From: VXPQ01 sp965116435
Lineage (GTDB): Bacteria; Bacteroidota; Rhodothermia; Rhodothermales; VXPQ01
Direction of reading: 5' to 3'
Length of the DNA: 64,000 nt
Assembly: GCA_965116435.1 (NCBI GenBank)
Contig: OZ220686.1
Location: forward strand, 124,001-188,000
A program made the position numbers and the translations under genes. Below, in pieces: positions 35,926 through 44,244 of the stretch (the stretch's first letter is position 1; each line of letters begins with the position of its first letter). The notes under the pieces were generated by a model. It was not told where the DNA came from. It saw only the letters and a list, made by a program, of their open reading frames with translations, and did not search any database.

Positions 35926-38571
35926 ATGACGTCAACCCAGGTTTTTTTCCGCCGCCCGCGCGGCGAAAATGCGTTCGCCCGCAACGCGCGCCGCCTTTGC
36001 GCCTGCACAGTCCTTGCAGCGGCGCTGTGGGGCCTTGCGGGGTCCGGTTTGGCGCACGCGCAGTCCGCCTCCGCCCCCGTTACGCGCCTTTTCGAGGGAT
36101 ATCCCGGCGCCCTCGCCGGAGGCATGTACATGCAGAATTTTTACCTGCCTCCCGCCCCTTCGTCCTCGCCCTGGTACCCCGCCTGGCATCCCGACGGAAA
36201 ACACATTGCCGTAGCCATGCAGGGGACGATCTGGAGCATAGAGATCGCCACGGGCATTGCGACCCAGCTCGTGTCCGGCCCCCATTATTATTCGTCTCCG
36301 AACTATTCGCCGGACGGGCGCTGGCTGGCGTACACCGCCGACGATCACAGCGCGTCCATTGGGCTGGAAATCCTGCATACCGAGACGGGGGAAACCCGCA
36401 CGCTCGCCGCAAACGGGGCGCATCTTTTCGCGGATCCCCGGTTCAGCCCGGACGGAACCCGCCTCGCCTACGTTTCCACGGAGCCGGACGGGTATTTCAA
36501 TGTGTATATCCGGGCCATTTCGGATGGGGAATGGGTCGGGGAGCCTGTTCCGGTCACGCGAGATAACGACTTTGGACGGGACCGGCTGTATTTCGGGCCG
36601 CAGGACATCCACACCAGCCCGGCCTGGTTGCCTTCCGGGGAGGAATTGTTGCTGGTGGCGAATCGCGACGTAGCCCTCGGCAGCGGAAACGTGTTTCGCG
36701 TTCCGGCCCGGGAGGACGGATTTGCGGACCGTGCGCCCGTGCTTCAGGAGCAAACCTTGTACCGGACGCAGCCCGACGTGTCGCTGGACGGGAAGCGGTT
36801 CGTGTTTTCGTCTACCCGCGGCGCGGCGGACCAGTTCAATAATCTCTACGTGCAGCCGACGGTGGGCGGCGAACCGTACAAGCTCACGTTTTTCGAGCAC
36901 GACGCCTTTCATCCGCGTTGGTCGCCGGACGGGGAATGGATTGCGTACATCGACAACCGGGACGGCTTGCCCCAGCTGAAGCTGCTGGAAACGTACGGCG
37001 GGAAGATCGTCGATGTGGAGATTTCTGAGCGGCGCTGGAAACACCCCGTGGGCACGTTGTCCGTGACGACGACGGGGGTGGATGGACGGCCTGTGGGCAG
37101 CCGGATTCATCTTGCGGCGTCGGACGGCAAGTTTTATGCGCCTGTGGACGCCTATGCGCGCATTGCGCCTCGCGCGGAACAGTGGGCGTTTCACCATACG
37201 GGGGCGTTCGAGATCGAACTCCCGGAAGGGCCGGTGGTCGTGCGGGCCGTCAAGGGCTTCGAGTACGCCCCGGCGACGGACACGCTGCACATTGCGGCGG
37301 GCGAAACGCTTCGGCATACGATGCCGCTCGAACCGGTCATCGATATGGGGGCGAAAGGATGGTACGGCGCCTCTACGCACGTGCATATGAATTACGGGGG
37401 CAATCTGCACAACACGCTGGAGAACCTGATGATGATGTCCGCCGCGGAGGACCAGGACCTGGTGCTGGAACAGGTGGCGAACAAGGACAACCGGATTCTG
37501 GACCAGCAATTTTTCGTGCCGGGCGGGGGCGCGCACCCGTTGTCTACGCCGGACCGGATTCTTGTGGTCGGGCAGGAATACCGCCCCCCGTTCTATGGCC
37601 ATGTGTTCCTCTTCGGGATGCGGGACCACCTCATTTCCCCGTATGTGACCGGCTACGAAGGCACGGCCATCGAGAGCCTCTATCCTTCCAATACGGACAT
37701 CTTCAGAAAAGCGAAGGAGCAAGGCGCCTGGACGGGGTATGTGCATCCCTTTTTCAATGGCGATCCGCTGGAAGAGGGTCTGGGCCGGGCGGGCGGATTT
37801 ATGGTGGACGCCGCGCTGGGGACTGTGGATGCGCTGGAGTGGTCTACGGCGCAGGACGGCTATCCTCCGCTGTACGCCGTGTGGAACAACGGCATTCGGA
37901 CCTCGCTGGTGGGCGGGGAGGATTCCATTAGCAATTTGCAGCGAACGCCGCTCGTCGGGTCGGTGCGGACGTATGTGAAGCCGACGGACGGCGCCCTCGG
38001 GATGCGCAGCTGGTTCGAGGGGATGGCTGCCGGACATGCTTTCGCCACGAGCGGTCCTCTCGTGGATTTTACGGTGGATGGGCGGATTCCGGGCGAAACG
38101 ATCCATATCGGGGAGGGCGCGGACGTGACGGTGCGTTTCGAGGTTACGTCGATTACGCCGCTGGAGAAAGCCGAAGTGGTGTTCAACGGCGAGGTGGTCC
38201 GGGAAATTCTTTTCGAGGGCGACCGCCTGTCCATGGCCTTTGAGGACGCCTTTCGTCCCGAAGGGTCGGGATGGTATCATCTGCGGGTGAATGGGGTGCC
38301 CGAAGAGCGCTTTCCGCTGGATATTCCGTATGCGTTCGCCTTGACGAACCCGGTGTGGGTGATTGCGGACGACGTGCCGGTGCGGTCGGCGGCGGCGGCC
38401 GAGTATGGCATTGCCTGGGTAGACACGTTGCAGGCCATGGCCGAAGAGTGGCCCGGTTGGCGTTCGCAACGGGAAAAAGATCACGTGTATGGGCAATTCG
38501 AGGAGGCGCGCGAGGTATACCGGGGGTTGCGGGCCGAGGCGGAAGCCATTGCGCGTCGCCGCAACCGATGA
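35926..38571 (+). CDS. Exported TolB-like propeller fused to CehA/McbA-type PHP metallohydrolase
   Basis: 881 residues with a signal segment (about 18-45). Residues about 80-400 contain repeated PD40/TolB strands (YSPDGRWLAYTADD, FSPDGTRLAYVS, HPRWSPDGEWIAYIDN). A linker domain (about 400-475) follows. The C-terminal part (about 480-800) is a PHP-like metallohydrolase of the CehA/McbA group: STHVHMNYGG, then AAEDQDLVLEQVANKDN and GYVHPFF with metal-binding His. The order sensor propeller then hydrolase suggests a periplasmic hydrolase acting on a bound polymer or glycoside. The start is the ATG at 35926. The next gene starts about 150 bp downstream. Confidence 0.82.
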   Translation: MTSTQVFFRRPRGENAFARNARRLCACTVLAAALWGLAGSGLAHAQSASAPVTRLFEGYPGALAGGMYMQNFYLPPAPSSSPWYPAWHPDGKHIAVAMQGTIWSIEIATGIATQLVSGPHYYSSPNYSPDGRWLAYTADDHSASIGLEILHTETGETRTLAANGAHLFADPRFSPDGTRLAYVSTEPDGYFNVYIRAISDGEWVGEPVPVTRDNDFGRDRLYFGPQDIHTSPAWLPSGEELLLVANRDVALGSGNVFRVPAREDGFADRAPVLQEQTLYRTQPDVSLDGKRFVFSSTRGAADQFNNLYVQPTVGGEPYKLTFFEHDAFHPRWSPDGEWIAYIDNRDGLPQLKLLETYGGKIVDVEISERRWKHPVGTLSVTTTGVDGRPVGSRIHLAASDGKFYAPVDAYARIAPRAEQWAFHHTGAFEIELPEGPVVVRAVKGFEYAPATDTLHIAAGETLRHTMPLEPVIDMGAKGWYGASTHVHMNYGGNLHNTLENLMMMSAAEDQDLVLEQVANKDNRILDQQFFVPGGGAHPLSTPDRILVVGQEYRPPFYGHVFLFGMRDHLISPYVTGYEGTAIESLYPSNTDIFRKAKEQGAWTGYVHPFFNGDPLEEGLGRAGGFMVDAALGTVDALEWSTAQDGYPPLYAVWNNGIRTSLVGGEDSISNLQRTPLVGSVRTYVKPTDGALGMRSWFEGMAAGHAFATSGPLVDFTVDGRIPGETIHIGEGADVTVRFEVTSITPLEKAEVVFNGEVVREILFEGDRLSMAFEDAFRPEGSGWYHLRVNGVPEERFPLDIPYAFALTNPVWVIADDVPVRSAAAAEYGIAWVDTLQAMAEEWPGWRSQREKDHVYGQFEEAREVYRGLRAEAEAIARRRNR

Positions 38572-38601
38572 TCGTTTTTCGGCGGATTCGCCTTGCTTTC
38601 G

Positions 38602-38736
38602 TATTCTCCGCAGAAAATGCGGTGATTATTTCGCCTTCTCTGCGCAAAATCGCTTATTCTCCGCAAGATATGCGGTGATTATTTGTCCGCTATGCTCAAA
38701 ATAACCTATTCTCCGTAAAATATGCGGCGATTATTT
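38602..38736. repeat. Three direct repeats of a 30-bp hairpin sequence
   Basis: Copies at 38602-38631, 38655-38684 and 38707-38736 share TATTCTCCGCA-N-TGCGGTGATTATTT and are spaced 52-53 bp apart. Each holds the small palindrome CCGCA...TGCGG (the third reads CCGTA...TGCGG). The third copy contains the start codon of the following gene, so the array is a leader or operator candidate for it. Confidence 0.8.
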
Positions 38737-39750
38737 CTTCATAACGCGATGTGGCCTGGTCTGGTGGGGAAGGGGCCGGGCGCTCCCGAACCCGCAATCG
38801 GGCTGGAGCGCATGCTTCGGCTTACGGCAGACGCTCGAGTCGAAGGGGACGCTTCTGTCCGTTTCGATGGGGTCGATATGTTTTTGTACGAACCCCATAT
38901 AGACATTCATGCGCCAGCGGACGAAATCCGGCGGCTGGCGGATCGGATCGCATCGCTGGGCCTTGGCGTGGGGTCCGTGGTGGCGCCCGTGTATCCCGAT
39001 ATGCTGGGCGGCAGCGCCATGGGCAGCCGCGAGGCGCGGCGGCGCTTCGTGGATGCTGTGCGGGCGGCGTGCGAGTATGCTTCCGTGCTGAATGCGCACG
39101 GCGTTCGGTCTTGCGGCGTGATCCGGATCGATTCGGCGGCAAGTCCGGTGGAGTGGGCCGAGCAGCCCGCGGAGAACACGACGAAAATCGCGCATACGTT
39201 CCGCGAGGCGGCGCTCGTGGCGGAAGGGTACGGGGAGCGCATTGCCGCAGAAGGGGAGATATGCTGGGCCGCCATGCACTCCTGGACCGAAATGCTTCGC
39301 CTGCTGGAAGAAACAGGCCGCCCGGACTCACTGGGTTTTCAGGCCGATCTGGCCCACACGTATTTGTATTTGCTGGGATACAATGCGCCCGAGTCCGCGT
39401 TGCTGCAGGAGGGGTATACGGAAGAGGCGTTCCGGGAAGCCTACCGGATCATGACGGCTGCGCTCGGCCCCTGGATGTTCGATTTTCATGTGGCGCAGAC
39501 GGATGGCTCCGTGTTCGGGAGCGGTTCGCACGACAAGACGGGAAGGCATTGTCCGGTGGACGCCCCCAACGCTCGGCTGGACCCGGTATGGTGCAGTCGG
39601 CAATGGCTGCTGAACGAACGCGGCGAACTGCGAGAAGGGATCCGGCACATCTGCTGGGACGGGTGCATGTTTCCCAACGCCGTGCTGGAGAATCCGGCGA
39701 CATGGAACCGGGTGCTCGCCACGATGGAGGCTGTGCGGATGGGGTTGTAG
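38722..39750 (+). CDS. TIM-barrel sugar phosphate isomerase/epimerase-like protein
   Basis: 342 residues of the AP-endonuclease-2/xylose isomerase-like TIM-barrel superfamily. Seen are GVDMFLYEPHIDIHAP, then GLGVGSVVAPVYP, an acidic metal-site segment AAEGEICWAAMHSWTEMLRLLE, LGFQADLAHTYLYL, and DFHVAQTDGSVF with a His. These suit a divalent-metal isomerase or epimerase of oxidised or phosphorylated sugars. The ATG at 38722 lies within the last 30-bp repeat; an ATG at 38746 is possible. It is the last gene before the defence island, and two similar isomerases reappear just after the island. Confidence 0.8.
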   Translation: MRRLFLHNAMWPGLVGKGPGAPEPAIGLERMLRLTADARVEGDASVRFDGVDMFLYEPHIDIHAPADEIRRLADRIASLGLGVGSVVAPVYPDMLGGSAMGSREARRRFVDAVRAACEYASVLNAHGVRSCGVIRIDSAASPVEWAEQPAENTTKIAHTFREAALVAEGYGERIAAEGEICWAAMHSWTEMLRLLEETGRPDSLGFQADLAHTYLYLLGYNAPESALLQEGYTEEAFREAYRIMTAALGPWMFDFHVAQTDGSVFGSGSHDKTGRHCPVDAPNARLDPVWCSRQWLLNERGELREGIRHICWDGCMFPNAVLENPATWNRVLATMEAVRMGL

Positions 39751-39803
39751 GAGGGGGATCGTGAAGATCCGGCGCGCTGGCGTTATGCTACTCTTCGTAT
39801 GTA

Positions 39804-39814
39804 GACTTATAAGC
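39804..39814. promoter_or_regulatory. Candidate controller-protein box (C-box) upstream of the regulator
   Basis: GACTTATAAGC, 56 bp before the regulator start, is a near-palindrome around TTATAA. It resembles the GACTTATAGTC-type boxes bound by controller proteins of type II systems (for example C.PvuII). A related site stands upstream of the methyltransferase gene at 43190. Confidence 0.5.
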
Positions 39815-39869
39815 ATCATGCTCAATAAACTATTGTGTATTCGCGTTTTCAGAGCACTACCGGAATAAA

Positions 39870-40127
39870 GTGGGCAGCAAAAAACTTAGAGTTCCAAGCG
39901 CGGAATTGAGACAGGTTCTTGCGGATAATATCCGCACTTACAGAAAATCCAGGGACATATCTCAGGAAAGATTTGCCGAAATGTGCAGTCTCCACCGGAC
40001 GTATGTGGGTTCGCTGGAGAGAGGGGAAAGGAATCCCACGCTAAGTACGCTGGAGATTCTGGCTGCGGCGCTTGGAACGGATGTCCCAAAGCTCTTGACC
40101 AGAAAAGCGTTCGAAGATGGCGACTAA
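39870..40127 (+). CDS. XRE-type regulator, probable R-M controller protein
   Basis: 85 residues, almost wholly an HTH_3 domain (about 12-75): LADNIRTYRKSRDISQERFAEMCSLHRTYVGSLERGERNPTLSTLEILAAALG broken into the usual five helices, with SQERFAE and HRTYVGSLERG as turn and recognition helices. Size and sequence match controller (C) proteins of type II restriction-modification systems. It starts with GTG and overlaps the endonuclease start by 11 bp, so both are on one transcript. This allows delayed endonuclease expression after entry into a new host. A box resembling C-protein sites lies just upstream. Confidence 0.88.
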   Translation: MGSKKLRVPSAELRQVLADNIRTYRKSRDISQERFAEMCSLHRTYVGSLERGERNPTLSTLEILAAALGTDVPKLLTRKAFEDGD

Positions 40128-41172
40128 CGGCAATGGACCGGATTCGTACGTCGAAGCCATTCGGCGCAGCGGCCTGACGATCTACGATCCCATAGAAATT
40201 GGCGATCCGGAACTTTGGATTCCTACCTCGGAACTCGAGAGACTGCTCAATGAGAAGATAACGGGCTCATCTCTTGGAGGCTTGCCATTGCGGACCCGGT
40301 CCAAGGTTGTAAAGGAACGGATTTGTCAAGCGCTCGGTTATCCGGCGCCGTCGAGTTTCAGGAAAACAAATCCCAGGTTTCCGGGCCAATGTTTTGATAC
40401 GTACATCCAGAAATCCAACAATTTGCAGATTTGGAACGAGGAGATTACCCCGCTGCGGCGCTACGTGATCGTCCGGCTTGGCGAGGATGACATCATCGCT
40501 AAGGTGAAGGTCATTACGGGTAATGTCCTGGCGCAACTCGATACCACGGGCGCACTAACCCATAAATATCAGGCCCGGCTCATTCCCGGTGAAAGCAGTG
40601 CGGAGCTAATCGCTACGGAGGACACAGAGCGGCTCCGGCACATTGTCAGGGCCAAAACCAGCCCTGAATCCATTACATCGGATCCGGTCAGTTATCCTGA
40701 AGCAGGGGAGATATTGCCGATCAAGCAGATTTTTGAAGAGTTACAAGCTCTGCTCGGCGAAAGCTTTCCGGATGCAGGCTACGACCAGGAACGCAACCGG
40801 GGGGCGGCCTTGCACCGGTTGGTATGCCAGCGTCTGGGCTACGCCGATTACCAGGACGATGGGCAATTCCCGGATATACTGCATCAGCTTCTTGAAATCA
40901 AATTGCAGACATCGCCGACCATAGACCTCGGGCTTGTGTGTCCGGATAGCGAGGAAGTCCTCGATATACCCAGGATCGCTGGCCAACATATCCGACACTG
41001 CGACGTTCGCTACGCCCTGTTCTATGCAATAACGGACGGGCAATGGGTTACGCTGACACATTTTTTCCTGACGACGGGCGCCAGGTTTTTTTCGCGGTTC
41101 CCGCAATTCCAGGGCAAGTCTTCGAACTGGAAAATACAGATCCCGCTACCCGCCGATTTCTTCGATGACTAA
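40117..41172 (+). CDS. Probable type II restriction endonuclease (PD-(D/E)xK)
   Basis: 351 residues, not recognised as a named enzyme. A candidate nuclease site lies at Pro252-Asp253...Glu260-Ile-Lys262 (in GQFPDILHQLLEIKLQ), a PD-(D/E)xK pattern, preceded by a conserved-looking NRGAALHRLVCQRLGYADYQ helix. The N-terminal half may be the recognition part. Assignment rests on this motif plus the context: an overlapping C-protein gene upstream and a convergent N6-adenine methyltransferase downstream. The stop codon TAA touches the first base of repeat copy C. Recognition sequence cannot be predicted. Confidence 0.8.
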   Translation: MATNGNGPDSYVEAIRRSGLTIYDPIEIGDPELWIPTSELERLLNEKITGSSLGGLPLRTRSKVVKERICQALGYPAPSSFRKTNPRFPGQCFDTYIQKSNNLQIWNEEITPLRRYVIVRLGEDDIIAKVKVITGNVLAQLDTTGALTHKYQARLIPGESSAELIATEDTERLRHIVRAKTSPESITSDPVSYPEAGEILPIKQIFEELQALLGESFPDAGYDQERNRGAALHRLVCQRLGYADYQDDGQFPDILHQLLEIKLQTSPTIDLGLVCPDSEEVLDIPRIAGQHIRHCDVRYALFYAITDGQWVTLTHFFLTTGARFFSRFPQFQGKSSNWKIQIPLPADFFDD

Positions 41173-41426
41173 AGGATGCACTGATCAAATCCACTTCGAT
41201 CAGCGCTTCACGTATGCAAGCACCGCTTGTAATGATTCCATCGTTAAAATCTATCGGAAAACACGGCGTTTTGCGTCGTCGGTGTCGTGAAGCGCCCTTT
41301 GGGAGGCATTGAGGAGCACGCTGGCGGCGTCATTCCTCATTACGTGGGGCCTACCACGCTGCTTCGATTCCTTGCCAGCGCACTCCTCAATGCCTCTGAT
41401 CTTCGCGGACTTAATCAGAGCATCCT
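41172..41426. repeat. Palindrome-ended repeat element, copy C, between endonuclease and methyltransferase
   Basis: About 255 bp, homologous along its length to copies A and B, with small indels. Its left end starts on the last base of the endonuclease stop codon. Its right end supplies the last codons and the stop (41411-41413) of the convergent methyltransferase gene. The element thus exactly fills the space between the two genes and could serve as a bidirectional terminator. Confidence 0.88.
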
Positions 41427-43147
41427 AAACCGAATGATTCCCAAACCATGGCGTCCAGTTCCCTTTGGAGGTGGACGACATCCGGAGATGCGATGCTTTT
41501 GTATATCCGCTTTGCATGAGCGGCAATCTTTCTGCTAAGGATGGTTTGGGGAGCAGGGAGCGGGAATTTCTCGACATACTGGGTGATGAAGCGGCGCCGA
41601 CCTGCGTAGAGCTTGTTATGGAAGCGGTAATCGTAGAATTGTTCAATGAAGGTCGAGTTACCGACAGCCGCTGCGATCCATAACAAGTCGGTCTGTTTCG
41701 GATTCTGGCAGGTGAGCCAGTAACAGTCGCCATTGACGACGGAGCCATCCAGATCGATCCAGAACGTGGGTTCGTTAGCAATGTCCCGGAAAACGAGTTT
41801 GGGACGCTGCCAGACATTGGGGTCCTGAGGCACCCATATTTCGTACCACTCGCGACCTGCTTCGGTAACATACCGGCGCCTTTCGAGCGTGGAGCGATGC
41901 GTATCGAGATATGCCCTGCTACGGGGATGTTGTGCAAGATCGACAGCCCGGCGACGACCGTCCGAAACCTCGTGCGGGTAGAGAATTCGGGCTGGCTTCT
42001 CTGCGATCAGTGGCTTGAAGCGACGGGCAATGTGATGTGTTGTAAGCGGTTTGAGCAATTCGGGGCGGTCACTCTCGGGCATGCTCTGCCAATCGTTTCG
42101 GACGAAGACTTTGTCGGCGCAGGTTTTGACTCCGACACGGATTTTGCCAATATCCCGGAATGTACCCCAAGTATTGGACTCCACTTTGGATAGCCAGGTA
42201 TCGGCGTCTTTGGTGGCAATCCGCCAAACGCCATTGAACGTGCCGCTTGTATCTAGTTTGCCGTGCCGGACATGGAAACGTCGCCCGTCGTCGATCCCGA
42301 CGACGCCCTCCTCGGTGAGGGCGCTGATCGGGTTCGTGGCGTGTTGGCGCACCGGATCGGCGGTTTGATAGATTGACGTGAAGGCCGGGGGCTTCGACGT
42401 ACGGCCATTCCGGTTCTCGACGAGCAAAACGGCGGGCAGCACCGCTGCATCAAATAGCTTCGTATCGCCCAAATCCCATACATGCCGAATGTTGAATCGC
42501 TCCAGCAAGGCTTGTCGAACAGCGCCCCCGGACCTGGTGGTCATAAAGCGGTTCGAAACAATAATTCCGGCAACGCCTTTGGGCTCAAGTACGTGAGATA
42601 TGCCCAGCATAAAGGCATAATACATATCCAGGCGACCTGACAGGCCGAACTGTCTGGCCAGAAGTTGCGCCTGTGCGGCCCCCATGATCTGGGTGCGGAC
42701 ATAGGGGGGATTGGCGATGACGAGATCGTAGGTTTCGGGGGCAGCGGAATTAAACAGGTTGCTTTGACCGCCGTAGCCGCAGTGCTTGAGAACAAACTCG
42801 AGGAAGTTGTCGGGCCTGAAATGAAGCGAAACGTTCGGGAATTGCCGCTTGATTCGTGCCGTTGCGGTGGCAAGCGCCTCACGGTTCGTCTCGAAACCAT
42901 GCACCTCGATCATGAGGTTTGACTGGTCGGTCAAACCCTCGAGTAAGCTAACCAGCAGTTCTCCGTGACCGATGGCAGGATCGAGAATGCGAATCCGGCG
43001 ATGGGTTGGAAGTTCAGCGGCGATCCTGATAATCTTGCCTGCAACAAAATCGGCAAGGACTTTGGGCGTGTAGGTAGCCCCTGCCGCCTTTTTTTCGGTG
43101 GTGATTCGATAACGCTCTGCGGAGCGCAGCTGACGGGCCTCACTCAT
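41411..43147 (-). CDS. N6-adenine DNA methyltransferase (type II, Eco57I/TaqI-like)
   Basis: 578 residues. Motif X-like GATYTPKVLADFV is at 23-35, the AdoMet site LDPAIGHGELL at 55-65 (an unusual P-A-I-G form of motif I), and the catalytic NPPY in DLVIANPPYVRTQ at 146-149. This gives an N6-adenine enzyme with a C-terminal target-recognition region (about 330-560). It protects against the convergent endonuclease. A strong AGGAGG lies a few bases before the ATG at 43147. The last four codons and stop come from repeat copy C, so the original C-terminus was probably altered by the insertion. Confidence 0.92.
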   Translation of the reverse strand: MSEARQLRSAERYRITTEKKAAGATYTPKVLADFVAGKIIRIAAELPTHRRIRILDPAIGHGELLVSLLEGLTDQSNLMIEVHGFETNREALATATARIKRQFPNVSLHFRPDNFLEFVLKHCGYGGQSNLFNSAAPETYDLVIANPPYVRTQIMGAAQAQLLARQFGLSGRLDMYYAFMLGISHVLEPKGVAGIIVSNRFMTTRSGGAVRQALLERFNIRHVWDLGDTKLFDAAVLPAVLLVENRNGRTSKPPAFTSIYQTADPVRQHATNPISALTEEGVVGIDDGRRFHVRHGKLDTSGTFNGVWRIATKDADTWLSKVESNTWGTFRDIGKIRVGVKTCADKVFVRNDWQSMPESDRPELLKPLTTHHIARRFKPLIAEKPARILYPHEVSDGRRRAVDLAQHPRSRAYLDTHRSTLERRRYVTEAGREWYEIWVPQDPNVWQRPKLVFRDIANEPTFWIDLDGSVVNGDCYWLTCQNPKQTDLLWIAAAVGNSTFIEQFYDYRFHNKLYAGRRRFITQYVEKFPLPAPQTILSRKIAAHAKRIYKSIASPDVVHLQRELDAMVWESFGLGCSD

Positions 43148-43179
43148 TACATCTCCTCCTGAAAGCTTTAGGCACAGAT

Positions 43180-43202
43180 ATTACTACGCTACTTATAGTA
43201 AT
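43180..43202. promoter_or_regulatory. Candidate C-box upstream of the methyltransferase
   Basis: TACTTATAGTA (43190-43200) lies within an inverted repeat ATTACT...AGTAAT, about 40-50 bp before the methyltransferase start. It shares ACTTATA with the site upstream of the regulator at 39804. Control of both promoters by the C protein is typical for such systems. Confidence 0.5.
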
Positions 43203-43272
43203 CTTTTTCAACGAGGATTGCAATAAAAATGTCGAGAAAAAATTCGGTGTGAGCAAAACATGGCTAAAGTGA

Positions 43273-43298
43273 ACTTACACAGTTTTATGGACACCCCC
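43273..43298. mobile_element. Possible solo terminal inverted repeat of an IS256-type element
   Basis: On the minus strand this reads GGGGGTGTCCATAAAACTGT and onward (GTAAGT), which resembles the outer ends of IS256/Mutator-family insertion sequences. No transposase is adjacent, so only a remnant end would remain. A transposase relic of the same family lies at 50777. Confidence 0.4.
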
Positions 43299-43299
43299 T

Positions 43300-43905
43300 T
43301 TATTCTCCGAATATTTTCCGCAGCTCTATCGCAAGGCCCGGCAGTATTTCAGGGTCTTCGAGGCGATCTTTTCCCTCGAGTCGGACGCGGGTCCCGTCCG
43401 CGCTGTGTATGACGATGGTTCGGGTTGCCGGATCTACGGTCCACACCCGGAGCGCGCCCGCCTGGAAGTACTCGCGTGTTTTGGCGCGCATGTCTTGCGG
43501 CCTGTTTGGGGGAGACAGCACTTCGATGGCAATGTCTGGCGCGCCGCGCACGCGGCCATGGAAGGCATTTTCCGCATCGAACGGCTGGAGCAGGACGGCG
43601 ATGTCCGGGATACGAATGGTGTCCGGGTCTTCGCTGAGCAGGCAGTCTGCCTCTACGCCCACATCGCCATGCCCGAATTTTTCCATCCATTCGTCGAGGT
43701 AGCGGTACAGTTTGCCCTGTACGGAAGAATGGACCCAAGCCACGCCCGGATCGCGCAGGACCAGCACGTTTTGCGCCAGTTCATAGCTGTAGCCGCTTTT
43801 CCGTTTGGGAAGCGCGACGTATTCTTCCGCCGTCATGACTTGCGGGGCGCCGCCGCCGGGTCGAAGGCGCCCGGTTGCCTTGTTCTTGGCTTGGGTTGCG
43901 GGCAT
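43300..43905 (-). CDS. Uma2-family (DUF820) putative nuclease
   Basis: 201 residues of the Uma2 group, a PD-(D/E)xK-related fold common in cyanobacteria and mobile regions, with unproven biochemical role. Seen are MTAEEYVALP, SSVQGKLYRYLDEWM, the IRIPDIAVL strand with conserved Asp, and APDIAIEVLSPPN with Glu-Val-Leu-Ser, then TREYFQAGALRVWTVDP. The ATG at 43905 is chosen because GGAGGT lies 5 bp before it; the frame is open 38 codons further up, but without a ribosome site. It sits within the defence island. Confidence 0.85.
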   Translation of the reverse strand: MPATQAKNKATGRLRPGGGAPQVMTAEEYVALPKRKSGYSYELAQNVLVLRDPGVAWVHSSVQGKLYRYLDEWMEKFGHGDVGVEADCLLSEDPDTIRIPDIAVLLQPFDAENAFHGRVRGAPDIAIEVLSPPNRPQDMRAKTREYFQAGALRVWTVDPATRTIVIHSADGTRVRLEGKDRLEDPEILPGLAIELRKIFGE

Positions 43906-44148
43906 GGGGACCTCCGCGACATTGGGGAAAGGGATGCAAGCAACATAAGCCTCTTTTTTCGCAAGGTTCCTGTTTTCACACTGTTTTGCACTTTTTTTGG
44001 CGATCCTGGCCATCGGCATGGATTCAGGTTGGTATCGTTGCGTTTTAGGCGAACCAATGATGGCGATATCGCCGTGTTCATAGCGCTATCAAGGGGATGT
44101 ACGTTTCATTCCGTCCGGTTTTCGTTGCAGGCCACGGCGACCGCCCTA

Positions 44149-44244
44149 ATCGTTTCAAAAATCGTGAAACGATATGTTGACAATTCCCGGAAATCCTTGT
44201 ATTTTATAGATATAATCGTTTCACAAAATCGACGAATCGTTTCA
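44149..44244. promoter_or_regulatory. Operator cluster ATCGTTTCA upstream of the Fic gene
   Basis: A 25-bp inverted repeat ATCGTTTCA-N7-TGAAACGAT is at 44149-44173, with further direct half-sites at 44215-44223 and 44236-44244. The last one overlaps the start codon. This arrangement predicts autoregulation, probably by the winged-helix N-terminus of the encoded protein. Confidence 0.6.

Noticed and set aside
35932..38496. 854-codon minus-strand open frame opposite the TolB/PHP gene
   Set aside because: Shadow of a real gene; composition dominated by Arg, His and Pro, with no domain.
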